Shown here: one piece after another, positions 56,983 through 64,000 of the stretch
Layout of the letters: the number at the start of each line of letters is the position of its first letter
Position numbering within the stretch: the stretch's first letter is position 1
From: Anaerobacillus alkaliphilus
Lineage (GTDB): Bacteria > Bacillota > Bacilli > Bacillales > Anaerobacillaceae
Reading direction: 5' to 3'
Assembly (NCBI RefSeq): GCF_004116265.1
Contig: NZ_QOUX01000042.1
Coordinates: 124,001-188,000 of the forward strand
Length of the DNA stretch: 64,000 bases
The notes under the pieces: model-generated
Seen by the model: the letters and a program-made list of their open reading frames with translations, nothing else
Told to the model about the DNA's origin: nothing
Databases searched by the model: none
Program-made: the position numbers and the translations under genes

Positions 56983-57648
56983 ATGGAAAATAAACAAGCT
57001 GAGGCAGCGAAATTGATTCAAGAAGGTAAAGTAGAAGAGGCCGCAAAATTATTAAATGAAGCAATAGCAGAGAACCCAAATGATGCTGTTGCGTACGTGA
57101 ATTTTGGCCATTTACTATCGGTTATTGGTGAACGTGATCGAGCAATCACATTCTATAATCGGGCAATTGAGATAGATTCGACAATGGCTACAGCCTTTTA
57201 TGGTGCTGGAAATACATATTTTGAACAAGATAAATTCGAAGAAGCGATTGGTATGTTTAAAGAGGCGATTGCTAACGGTTTGGTCGAGGCTGATGCTTAC
57301 TTTATGCTAGGGCTTTGTTATTCAAATATGGGTGTTTTTCCGTATGCATTAGCTAACTTCTTGACAGCAACTGAAAAAAATCCAAATGATATTGATGCTC
57401 TCTTCCAATATGGAATAACACTAGCACAAACAGAACAAATTGATGAGGCAATTGCTGTTCTTGAGAGAGTAATAACTTCAGATGAAAATCACGCAGATGC
57501 TTATTATAATCTAGGTGTAGCCTATGCTTTTAAAGAAGATGGAAAAAAGGCTTTAGAGATGTTTGAAGCGGCGCTAAAGATCCAACCAGGTCATCTTTTG
57601 GCAGGGAACGGAAAAAAACAACTAGAGGCATTGCTCCAAGACGAATAA
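56983..57648 (+). CDS. TPR-repeat protein (YrrB-like)
   Basis: 221 residues made of about six tetratricopeptide repeats (e.g. AVAYVNFGHLLSVIGERDRAITFYNRAIEID, ADAYYNLGVAYAFKEDGKKALEMFEAALKIQPGH). TPRs serve as protein-binding scaffolds; the partner is unknown. B. subtilis yrrB has the same position between mnmA and recD2. ATG 56983 after TAGGAGTGA. Confidence 0.9.
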   Translation: MENKQAEAAKLIQEGKVEEAAKLLNEAIAENPNDAVAYVNFGHLLSVIGERDRAITFYNRAIEIDSTMATAFYGAGNTYFEQDKFEEAIGMFKEAIANGLVEADAYFMLGLCYSNMGVFPYALANFLTATEKNPNDIDALFQYGITLAQTEQIDEAIAVLERVITSDENHADAYYNLGVAYAFKEDGKKALEMFEAALKIQPGHLLAGNGKKQLEALLQDE

Positions 57649-57669
57649 AACTTGGAAGAGGTTAAAATT

Positions 57670-59937
57670 ATGGTTGTGGAAAATCAAAATGATAGTCCTT
57701 TTATTAAAGGTGAATTAGTTAACGTCATTTATATGAATGAAGAAAACTTCTATACTGTTGCGAGAGTAAAAGTACTTAACACAAATCTAGAACTATTGGA
57801 TAAAGTCATAGCCATAGTTGGCACACTTCCAAAGCTAGATGAAGATCATCCATATACATTTTACGGCAAAATTCTTGAACACCCGAAATTTGGGCAACAA
57901 TTTCAAGTTAGTTCCTTCGAAAAAGAAATGCCCAAAACTAGTGAAGGGATTATTCGTTATTTAAGCAGTGATCGCTTTAAAGGAATTGGTCGAAAAACTG
58001 CTGAAGCTATCGTTGAAAGATTAGGGGAACAAGCCATATCAAAAATTATTGAGAATAAAGACATTTTAAAGGAAATTCCATCTTTAAAAGACGAAAAAAT
58101 TCAGATCATTTATGAACAAGTTATTGAAAATCAAGGGATTGAGCAAGTACTTATTGAGCTTTATAAATATGGCTTTGGACCCCAAATGGCCATGAAAATC
58201 TTTCAAGCTTATAAAGAAGAAACGTTACAGGTACTAAAAAATAATCCATATCAGCTCATTTATGATGTTGAAGGAATTGGATTTGCAAGGGCCGATGCCT
58301 TAGGTCAAGCGATTGGATTTACAAAAGGTCAGCCGGAACGAATTCATGCTGGATGCCTTCACATTGTTCAAGAGATGTCTTTGCAAGAAGGTCATGTTTA
58401 TGTTATAAGGGATAGTCTAATCAGAGAGGCTATCTCCTTGCTTAGTGATAATAACTATAACCTTTCTGTTGAAGATGTTGAGAAACAATTAGTGTTCTTA
58501 GAAGAAGAAGGACAACTTATTGTCGAAGGTGAAAATGTTTACTTACCTTCCTTATTTTTCGCGGAAAAGGGACTTGTTACAAGCATTAGTAACCTCCTTT
58601 CTAACAACCAACATATTGAAGAATTTCCGGAAGCTGAATTTTTAAAAGCTATCGGTGAAACTGAGGAAGAGTTAAAAATTGAGTATGCTCCATCTCAGAA
58701 AGAAGCAATCAAAACAGCTTTACAATCCGGTATGATGATCTTAACGGGGGGACCTGGGACTGGTAAAACAACAGTAATAAAGGGAATTGTTGAATCCTAT
58801 GCCAAACTTCATGGACTTTCCTTAAACAAAAGAGATTATGGGAAAAATAATCCCTTTCCAATCATCTTAGTAGCTCCTACTGGCAGAGCGGCAAAAAGGA
58901 TGTCAGAAGCAACGGGGTTACCAGCTGAAACCATTCATCGACTGTTAGGTTGGAAAGGTGGTCACTCAGGTTTTGAAAAAGATGAAGATAACCCCATTGA
59001 AGGCAAATTACTGATTGTTGATGAGGTATCAATGGTAGACATCTGGCTTGCGAATCAATTATTTAAATCATTGCCTAGTTCAATACAAGTCATACTTGTA
59101 GGAGATGAAGATCAACTTCCTTCTGTAGGACCAGGACAAGTACTTAGTGAACTACTCCACTCGAATGTCATTCCAACAGTAAACTTAATTGATATTTATC
59201 GTCAAGCTAAGGAATCATCAATTATTCAGCTTGCTCACAAAATGAAAGAAGGTCAGTTGCCAGGAGATATTACTGATGCAAAATCAGACCGTCGTTTCTT
59301 TGCATGTAGCCAGGATCAAGTCATTTCTGTAATTGAACAAGTGTGCCAAAATGCAATGAAGAAGGGTTATTCTGCTAGAGAAATTCAGGTCTTAGCCCCT
59401 ATGTATCGGGGAAATGCGGGGATTGAAGCATTAAATATAAAACTACAGAGCATATTTAATCCGAAAAAAGAAAGACAGCGTGAAATTGTCTTTGGAGAAG
59501 TAACCTATCGTGTCGGTGATGTTGTTCTTCAACTTGTCAACAATTCAGAAGAGAATGTTTTTAATGGAGACCGTGGAGAAATCGTTGCCATTATGTTTGC
59601 AAAAGAGAATGTTGAAAAACAAGATCAAATTGTTATTTCCTTTGAAGGAATAGAAGTGGTTTATACAAAGCAAGATCTAAATCAGATTACCTTAGCCTAC
59701 TGTTGTAGTGTCCATAAATCACAGGGTAGTGAATTTCCTATTGTCATTATGCCCATTGTAAAGGGGTATCATCGTATGCTTCGTCGAAACTTAGTCTATA
59801 CCGGAATTACAAGAGCGAAGGAATTTCTAATTCTTTGTGGGGAAGTGAAAGCCTTTCAAACGGCAATCCAACAACAGAATGAAATGCAGAGAAATACAAA
59901 GCTGAGAGAGAAGCTAATTGAGCAATGTAGATTGTAG
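57670..59937 (+). CDS. recD2: RecD2-type 5'-3' DNA helicase
   Basis: 755 residues, no RecBC partner. N-terminal OB-like domain and helix-hairpin-helix region (GIIRYLSSDRFKGIGRKTAEAIV), helicase core with Walker A LTGGPGTGKTTVIKG, motif Ia VAPTGRAAKRMSE, Walker B LLIVDEVSMVD, motif III GDEDQLPSVGPGQVL and motif VI YTGITRAKE. Acts in repair and fork stability in B. subtilis (YrrC). ATG 57670 after GGAAGAGGT. Confidence 0.94.
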   Translation: MVVENQNDSPFIKGELVNVIYMNEENFYTVARVKVLNTNLELLDKVIAIVGTLPKLDEDHPYTFYGKILEHPKFGQQFQVSSFEKEMPKTSEGIIRYLSSDRFKGIGRKTAEAIVERLGEQAISKIIENKDILKEIPSLKDEKIQIIYEQVIENQGIEQVLIELYKYGFGPQMAMKIFQAYKEETLQVLKNNPYQLIYDVEGIGFARADALGQAIGFTKGQPERIHAGCLHIVQEMSLQEGHVYVIRDSLIREAISLLSDNNYNLSVEDVEKQLVFLEEEGQLIVEGENVYLPSLFFAEKGLVTSISNLLSNNQHIEEFPEAEFLKAIGETEEELKIEYAPSQKEAIKTALQSGMMILTGGPGTGKTTVIKGIVESYAKLHGLSLNKRDYGKNNPFPIILVAPTGRAAKRMSEATGLPAETIHRLLGWKGGHSGFEKDEDNPIEGKLLIVDEVSMVDIWLANQLFKSLPSSIQVILVGDEDQLPSVGPGQVLSELLHSNVIPTVNLIDIYRQAKESSIIQLAHKMKEGQLPGDITDAKSDRRFFACSQDQVISVIEQVCQNAMKKGYSAREIQVLAPMYRGNAGIEALNIKLQSIFNPKKERQREIVFGEVTYRVGDVVLQLVNNSEENVFNGDRGEIVAIMFAKENVEKQDQIVISFEGIEVVYTKQDLNQITLAYCCSVHKSQGSEFPIVIMPIVKGYHRMLRRNLVYTGITRAKEFLILCGEVKAFQTAIQQQNEMQRNTKLREKLIEQCRL

Positions 59938-59990
59938 AATGTGGAATGTAGAATGCAGAATGCAGAATGTAGAACTTCCCTTTCTGAAGT
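59931..59990. repeat. GAATGYA heptad tandem repeat, copy 3
   Basis: At least five consecutive heptads (GAATGTG, GAATGTA, GAATGCA, GAATGCA, GAATGTA) start inside or at the recD2 stop codon. The complementary arm is nearly absent here, so this copy is a tandem repeat more than a hairpin. Confidence 0.75.
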
Positions 59991-60078
59991 GAAAATTTGT
60001 ACATTGCAGTTGGAATTAGTTGCTTTGCATGTTTCTTGACAAATTACAAACGATATAAATGTTCGGAAAGGTGGGAGA

Positions 60079-60564
60079 ATGACTTTGCGAACGTTTTCCG
60101 TTCTAAATGGTTTATCCGTTATATCTCTAGAAGGTGGAGAGGAAATCGGGAAAGTGATCGATTTGTTATTTCAGGAAACAAAAGTTAAAGGCTTGCTTAT
60201 TGATAAAAATGGTTGGTTAAATCGCCATTTATTTGTACCTTTGGACCATATCCATGCAATAGGACATGATGCGTTAATTATTGATAACGTTAATATGCTG
60301 TCTTCATATGATAAAAAACAATTTCCGTATTTTACACTTCACAATGGAGTGAAAAAAATTGTTGGAAAAACGTTAATGTCGACTGAAGGCGAAAAGTTGG
60401 GCTTGGTAGAAGATGTATATTTTCATGAAAAAATGGGCAATATCGTAGGGTATGAAGTGACAGACGGATTTATCGCTGATTTGAAAGAGGGGAAACGCGT
60501 GTTGCAATCAACAGCTCCTTTAACAGTTGGTGAAGAGGTTCTAGTCATTGATCTAAATTGTTAA
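60079..60564 (+). CDS. PRC-barrel protein (YrrD-like)
   Basis: 161 residues with two PRC-barrel units (about 5-75: SVISLEGGEEIGKVIDLLFQ...; 85-155: KTLMSTEGEKLGLVEDVYFHEKMGNIVGYEVTD). PRC barrels are small beta-rich domains in RimM and photosynthetic reaction-centre H subunits; in this family the role is unknown. ATG after AAAGGTGGGAG. Same place as B. subtilis yrrD. Confidence 0.86.
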   Translation: MTLRTFSVLNGLSVISLEGGEEIGKVIDLLFQETKVKGLLIDKNGWLNRHLFVPLDHIHAIGHDALIIDNVNMLSSYDKKQFPYFTLHNGVKKIVGKTLMSTEGEKLGLVEDVYFHEKMGNIVGYEVTDGFIADLKEGKRVLQSTAPLTVGEEVLVIDLNC

Positions 60565-60577
60565 AGGAGGCCCTACG

Positions 60578-60769
60578 ATGCGTTGTCCTAATTGCAAAGG
60601 GAAAGATATTGGAAAAATAGGTACAAATCAATATTATTGCTGGCATTGTTTTATTGAATTAACTATCGTAAACGGGCGATTTTCACTGCACCAAGTAGAG
60701 GAAGACGGAAGTTTAAGCTCACTTGATGACCTCTTTGAAGATGAGGATATGAGCGTAGAAAGTAGTTAA
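60578..60769 (+). CDS. Small zinc-ribbon protein
   Basis: 63 residues. CPNC (3-6) and CWHC (21-24) form a rubredoxin/zinc-ribbon-like site, followed by a short strand region and an acidic tail (DDLFEDEDMSVESS). Function unknown; small Zn proteins are common between yrrD and yrrI in bacilli. ATG after AAAGGAGG, 13 bases after the PRC gene. Confidence 0.82.
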   Translation: MRCPNCKGKDIGKIGTNQYYCWHCFIELTIVNGRFSLHQVEEDGSLSSLDDLFEDEDMSVESS

Positions 60770-60845
60770 TAACTTTCATCAAGTGTTAGAGGTACTGATG
60801 ACCTAAAGTCTAAGCACTAACACTCTAAAATTGGTGGTGATTGAA

Positions 60846-61034
60846 TTGCGTACAAGAACTTTATTAGCTATAGGTTTAGGTGCAGCTGCAGTTTCAATGA
60901 TGGATCCTAAGCGTCGTAAACAAATGATGCGTATGATGGAACCCATGACAAACAATTTCGAAATGGCTGAAATGATGCCATCAAAACAAACAATAAAGAA
61001 GCTTCAAAAGCGCATGATGCGAACATTTTCGTAA
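60846..61034 (+). CDS. Small Met/Arg-rich protein (YrzQ-like)
   Basis: 62 residues. Short hydrophobic N-terminus (TLLAIGLGAAAVSMM), then a basic, Met-rich stretch (DPKRRKQMMRMMEP) and a basic end. Resembles the small DUF3918/YrzQ proteins of bacilli; function unknown. TTG 60846 is placed after GGTGGTGA; an upstream GTG in the same frame overlaps that site. Confidence 0.75.
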   Translation: MRTRTLLAIGLGAAAVSMMDPKRRKQMMRMMEPMTNNFEMAEMMPSKQTIKKLQKRMMRTFS

Positions 61035-61040
61035 TCGAGT

Positions 61041-61072
61041 TAGCTCCTAGTTTAGGCTAGGGGCTTTTTTGT
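61041..61072 (+). terminator. Terminator after the YrzQ-like gene
   Basis: AGCTCCTAG / CTAGGGGCT (one G-T pair), loop TTTAGG, then T5. Confidence 0.82.
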
Positions 61073-61157
61073 TTTAACTTGAATTGATAAATTCGATAAT
61101 AATTTTACAACTTCTGTTAAACAATAAGGTCTACATGGATAAAAATGGGGTGATATT

Positions 61158-62240
61158 TTGGAACCATTACCAACAAAATGGCTTTTGCGTTTAGCGAGTC
61201 TTTTACTAATCTTATTATGTGGGTATGTATTCTTTTTGCTTTCACCAATTTGGGAACCAATTTTTATCGTAATCATTAGAATTCTAATTCCTTTTATTAT
61301 TGCTGGAATTATAACTTATCTACTTCACCCAATTGTTGAACAACTAAAAAATTTGGGAATTGCCAGGCCGTTCTCAATCCTGTTAATTTACATTGTTATT
61401 ATCTTTGGATTTGGATATTTATTAGTCAAAGGGACCCCGTACATTGTTGAAGAAGTAAAAGATCTATTTGTAAACATCCCGCACTTTGCAAATATTTATC
61501 GGAACGTTGTAAGTGACTTCTATAAGCAAACCTCGATGTTGCCTGATGGATTTCGGGTTACGGCAGAAGGATGGTTAACGGACATTGAAGCAGTGGCTGC
61601 AGAAGGGGTAGTTGGAACAATTGAAGGATTAGGTGGATTACTTGATTACCTACTCGTAGCAATCATTATCCCGTTTCTTGTTTTCTATTTATTAAAAGAC
61701 TTTAACTTGATTGAAAAAACGGTTTGGTATCTAACTCCTCGGAAATGGAGAAGTTCTGGAAGAGAACTATTGAGAAATATTAATGTTTCTTTAGGTAACT
61801 ATATAAGAGGTCAAATAATCGTTTGTGTTGCTGTAGCAATCATTGCCTCAATAGGTCTTTGGATAATTGGAATGCCATATGCACTAATTCTAGGCATTTT
61901 TATTGGTGCTACAAATATCATTCCTTATTTCGGTCCAATTATTGGTGCAATTCCCGTAGCAATAATCGCTTTTACAGAATCATTTCAACTTGTTTTATTA
62001 GGTTTGCTCGTTAACTTTGGGATTCAACTCATCGAAGGTAATATTTTATCACCACTAATCGTTGGAAAAAGCCTACATATGCATCCTATATTAATTATGT
62101 TTGCACTAATTGTTGGTGGGGAAGTAGGCGGGGTTATTGGTTTAATTATTGCAGTACCGATTTTAGCTATAGTGAAGGTATTCATCATGCATATAAGAGA
62201 GGCTATTCAAAAAAGACATAAAGAAGACGCTAGCATTTAA
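61158..62240 (+). CDS. AI-2E family transporter (YrrI-like)
   Basis: 360-residue membrane protein, about eight helices, with the family block GLWIIGMPYALILGIFIGATNIIPYFGPIIGAIPVA and IEGNILSPLIVGKSLHMHP. Named for the E. coli autoinducer-2 exporter TqsA; other members are Na+/H+ antiporters, so the substrate is open. TTG after GGGGTGAT. Same position as yrrI before alaS. Confidence 0.88.
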   Translation: MEPLPTKWLLRLASLLLILLCGYVFFLLSPIWEPIFIVIIRILIPFIIAGIITYLLHPIVEQLKNLGIARPFSILLIYIVIIFGFGYLLVKGTPYIVEEVKDLFVNIPHFANIYRNVVSDFYKQTSMLPDGFRVTAEGWLTDIEAVAAEGVVGTIEGLGGLLDYLLVAIIIPFLVFYLLKDFNLIEKTVWYLTPRKWRSSGRELLRNINVSLGNYIRGQIIVCVAVAIIASIGLWIIGMPYALILGIFIGATNIIPYFGPIIGAIPVAIIAFTESFQLVLLGLLVNFGIQLIEGNILSPLIVGKSLHMHPILIMFALIVGGEVGGVIGLIIAVPILAIVKVFIMHIREAIQKRHKEDASI

Positions 62241-62242
62241 AA

Positions 62243-62308
62243 ATGGAGAATGTAAAAAGAAGAATTTAGAATGGTCCGCTTTGCTTTGGAGCTAAACATT
62301 TTGCATTC
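62243..62308. repeat. GAATGTA-type heptad hairpin repeat, degenerate copy
   Basis: GGAGAATGTAAA, AGAAGAATTTAGAATGG on the left and ACATTTTGCATTCTTG on the right. Its right arm runs into the -35 of the alaS promoter. Confidence 0.5.
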
Positions 62309-62337
62309 TTGACAAAGGCATTTGCCATAACTATAAT
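62309..62337 (+). promoter_or_regulatory. SigA promoter of the alaS leader
   Basis: Perfect consensus: TTGACA (62309-62314), 17 bases, TATAAT (62332-62337). Confidence 0.93.
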
Positions 62338-62360
62338 GACCATTATAAGAATATATTAAA

Positions 62361-62582
62361 ACTTGATGAAGGAACCCTTTATTAAAGTCCATCTATTAGA
62401 GAGGAATTTCCTAGGCTGAAAGAAATTCTAGATGAAGGTTAATAAACTGCTACTCCTGAAAGCAGGCCAAAACCTGCCGGCCAAAACCGTTATTAACACA
62501 AGGTGATGAACAATTTGTTCATAACTAGGGTGGTACCGCGTGAGTTCAGCTCTCGTCCCTTTTTGGGATGGGGGCTTTTTCT
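62361..62582 (+). promoter_or_regulatory. T-box riboswitch upstream of alaS
   Basis: Stem TTATTAA / TTAATAA encloses the apical part of stem I. The specifier GCT (Ala) is at 62449-62451, followed by ACTCCT. T-box AGGGTGGTACCGCG (62527-62540), whose TGGT pairs with the A73 of tRNA-Ala. Terminator AGCTCTCGTCCC / GGGATGGGGGCT then T5. Confidence 0.95.
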
Positions 62583-62584
62583 AT

Positions 62585-62690
62585 TTCAATTGTGAATTAT
62601 GAATTATCAATGTTGAATTGCTTTGAGCTATTCTTCGAAGCACAGCATAAATAATTCATAATTCACAATTCATAATTCAAAATTTATATT
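62585..62690. repeat. GAATTNT heptad hairpin repeat, copy 6
   Basis: Left arm CAATTGTGAATTATGAATT, centre TTCTTCGAAGC, right arm AATTCATAATTCACAATTC and ATAATTCAAAATT, filling the space between the T-box terminator and the alaS ribosome site. Confidence 0.72.
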
Positions 62691-62703
62691 GGAGGAATTT
62701 AAG

Positions 62704-64000
62704 GTGAAACGATTAACTTCAGTTGAAGTAAGACAAATGTTTTTAGACTTTTTTAAAGAGAAAGGACATGCAGTTGAGCCAAGTGCATCACTTGTTCCTC
62801 ATGAAGATCCATCATTGCTTTGGATTAACAGTGGCGTAGCAACTTTGAAGAAATATTTTGATGGACGTGTAATTCCGGACAATCCGAGAATTACGAACGC
62901 ACAAAAGTCAATTCGAACGAATGACATTGAGAATGTCGGTAAAACAGCTCGTCACCACACGTTCTTCGAAATGCTAGGAAACTTTTCGATTGGTGATTAC
63001 TTTAAGAAAGAGTCTATTGAATGGGCTTGGGAGTTCTTAACTAGTAAAGATTGGATTGGCTTTGATCCTGAAAAACTCTCGGTTACTATCCATCCCGAAG
63101 ATCATGAAGCATTCGATATTTGGAGTAAAGAAATTGGGATACCTGAAGAGAGAATTATTCGTCTAGAAGGAAACTTCTGGGATATTGGTGAAGGACCAAG
63201 TGGACCAAATACTGAGATCTTTTATGACCGTGGCGAGCGCTATGGTAATGATGAAAGTGATCCTGAACTATATCCAGGAGGGGAGAACGAACGTTATCTA
63301 GAAGTTTGGAACCTTGTCTTTTCTCAATTTAACCATAATCCAGATGGTACATATACACCACTCCCTAAGAAAAATATTGATACTGGAATGGGCTTAGAAA
63401 GAATGGTATCTGTTGTTCAGGACGTTCCTACTAACTTTGATACAGATTTATTTGTACCAATTATTAAAGCAACAGAAGAGATTTCAGGAGTAGCTTATGG
63501 TCAAAATAAAGATTTAGATGTTTCATTTAAGGTTATTGCTGATCATGTTCGTACAGTTAGTTTTGCTATAGCAGATGGAGCACTCCCTTCTAACGAAGGA
63601 CGTGGGTATGTTTTAAGACGCTTGCTTAGAAGAGCTGTTCGTTACGCAAAATTAATCAACATCCATCGTCCTTTCATGTATGAGTTAGTACCAATTGTTG
63701 GTGAAATTATGGTTGACTTCTACCCAGAGGTAAAAGATAAAACAGAGTTTGTTCAAAAGGTGATTAAAAACGAAGAAGAGCGCTTCCATGAAACGCTAAA
63801 TGAGGGTTTAGCTATTCTCTCTAAAGTTATAGAACAGGCGAAAGCAGCAAACCTAGAGCTTATTTCTGGTGAAGATGTTTTCCGTCTATACGACACGTAT
63901 GGTTTCCCTGTGGACTTAACAGAAGAATATGTTGAGGAAGCTGGTCTTTCTATTGACCGTGCTGGTTTTGAGACAGAAATGGAAAAACAGAGAGAGCGTG
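62704..64000 (+). CDS. alaS: Alanyl-tRNA synthetase (5' part)
   Basis: First 432 codons; the gene runs out of the window. Class II catalytic core: start [30 protein letters not shown], motif 1 [15 protein letters not shown], motif 2 [23 protein letters not shown], motif 3 [24 protein letters not shown], followed by the helical tRNA-binding domain. Editing and C-Ala domains should lie beyond the edge. GTG start after GGAGGAATTTAAG. Confidence 0.96.
   Translation, partial: MKRLTSVEVRQMFLDFFKEKGHAVEPSASLVPHEDPSLLWINSGVATLKKYFDGRVIPDNPRITNAQKSIRTNDIENVGKTARHHTFFEMLGNFSIGDYFKKESIEWAWEFLTSKDWIGFDPEKLSVTIHPEDHEAFDIWSKEIGIPEERIIRLEGNFWDIGEGPSGPNTEIFYDRGERYGNDESDPELYPGGENERYLEVWNLVFSQFNHNPDGTYTPLPKKNIDTGMGLERMVSVVQDVPTNFDTDLFVPIIKATEEISGVAYGQNKDLDVSFKVIADHVRTVSFAIADGALPSNEGRGYVLRRLLRRAVRYAKLINIHRPFMYELVPIVGEIMVDFYPEVKDKTEFVQKVIKNEEERFHETLNEGLAILSKVIEQAKAANLELISGEDVFRLYDTYGFPVDLTEEYVEEAGLSIDRAGFETEMEKQRER

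Noticed and set aside
60036-60059. TTGACA followed by TATAAA before the PRC-barrel gene
   Set aside because: Spacing is only 12 bases, too short for a SigA promoter.

Overview
The window is a stretch of chromosome from a low-GC, endospore-forming Firmicute of the Bacillaceae. Sporulation genes (spo0B, safA, a YhcN/YlaJ-type lipoprotein, bofC, spoVB, an rsfA-like regulator) are interleaved with housekeeping genes. The gene order largely follows the Bacillus subtilis block obg-pheB-pheA-niaR-nifS-nadBCA-safA...bofC-ruvAB-queA-tgt-yajC...spoVB...secDF...recJ-apt-relA-dtd-hisS-aspS...6S RNA-tcdA...rarA-cymR-iscS-mnmA-(TPR)-recD2...alaS. The genus cannot be fixed from this sequence alone.

Layout. 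1-4.1 kb is a variable end: the 3' end of a hemY/cgoX gene, a small polysaccharide deacetylase, and a convergent NrtA/SsuA/TauA-type ABC importer. 4.2-16.5 kb holds spo0B-obg, the phenylalanine pair pheB-pheA, the NAD de novo cluster (niaR-nifS divergent from nadB-nadC-nadA around one operator), and two spore-envelope genes, safA and a glycine-repeat lipoprotein. 16.5-31.7 kb holds bofC, ruvAB, queA-tgt-yajC, several membrane proteins, spoVB, comN and separate secD and secF genes. 31.7-44.3 kb holds recJ, apt, relA, dtd, a T-box-controlled hisS-aspS pair, a SAM-riboswitch-controlled homoserine dehydrogenase, 6S RNA and tcdA. 44.6-49.5 kb is a lactate-use cassette (lctP, lutABC) with LutR-like operators. 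49.5-50.9 kb is an intact IS3-family element. 50.9-64 kb holds the rsfA-like gene, rarA, cymR, iscS, mnmA, a TPR protein, recD2, small proteins, an AI-2E transporter and a T-box-controlled alaS that runs off the window.

The genes connect in a few visible circuits. NifS probably builds the cluster of NadA, while NiaR shuts both divergent NAD operons. CymR sits just ahead of iscS-mnmA, linking sulfur control to tRNA thiolation. queA-tgt act in queuosine synthesis, and the following yajC and the more distant secD-secF belong to the Sec machinery. T-boxes and a SAM riboswitch couple aminoacyl-tRNA synthetases and hom to substrate supply.

No wholly new multi-gene defence or metabolic system is evident; the coding content is mostly core. 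The unusual material is between genes: (i) a MITE-like family with AAGGCT(G/C)TTTTCG ends, in at least six full or partial copies; (ii) two families of hairpins whose arms are tandem 7-mers of the form GAATNNN; (iii) an IS3 element sitting in the loop of the lutC/rsfA terminator; (iv) a hisS-aspS T-box whose specifier aligns to AAC (Asn) rather than His or Asp.
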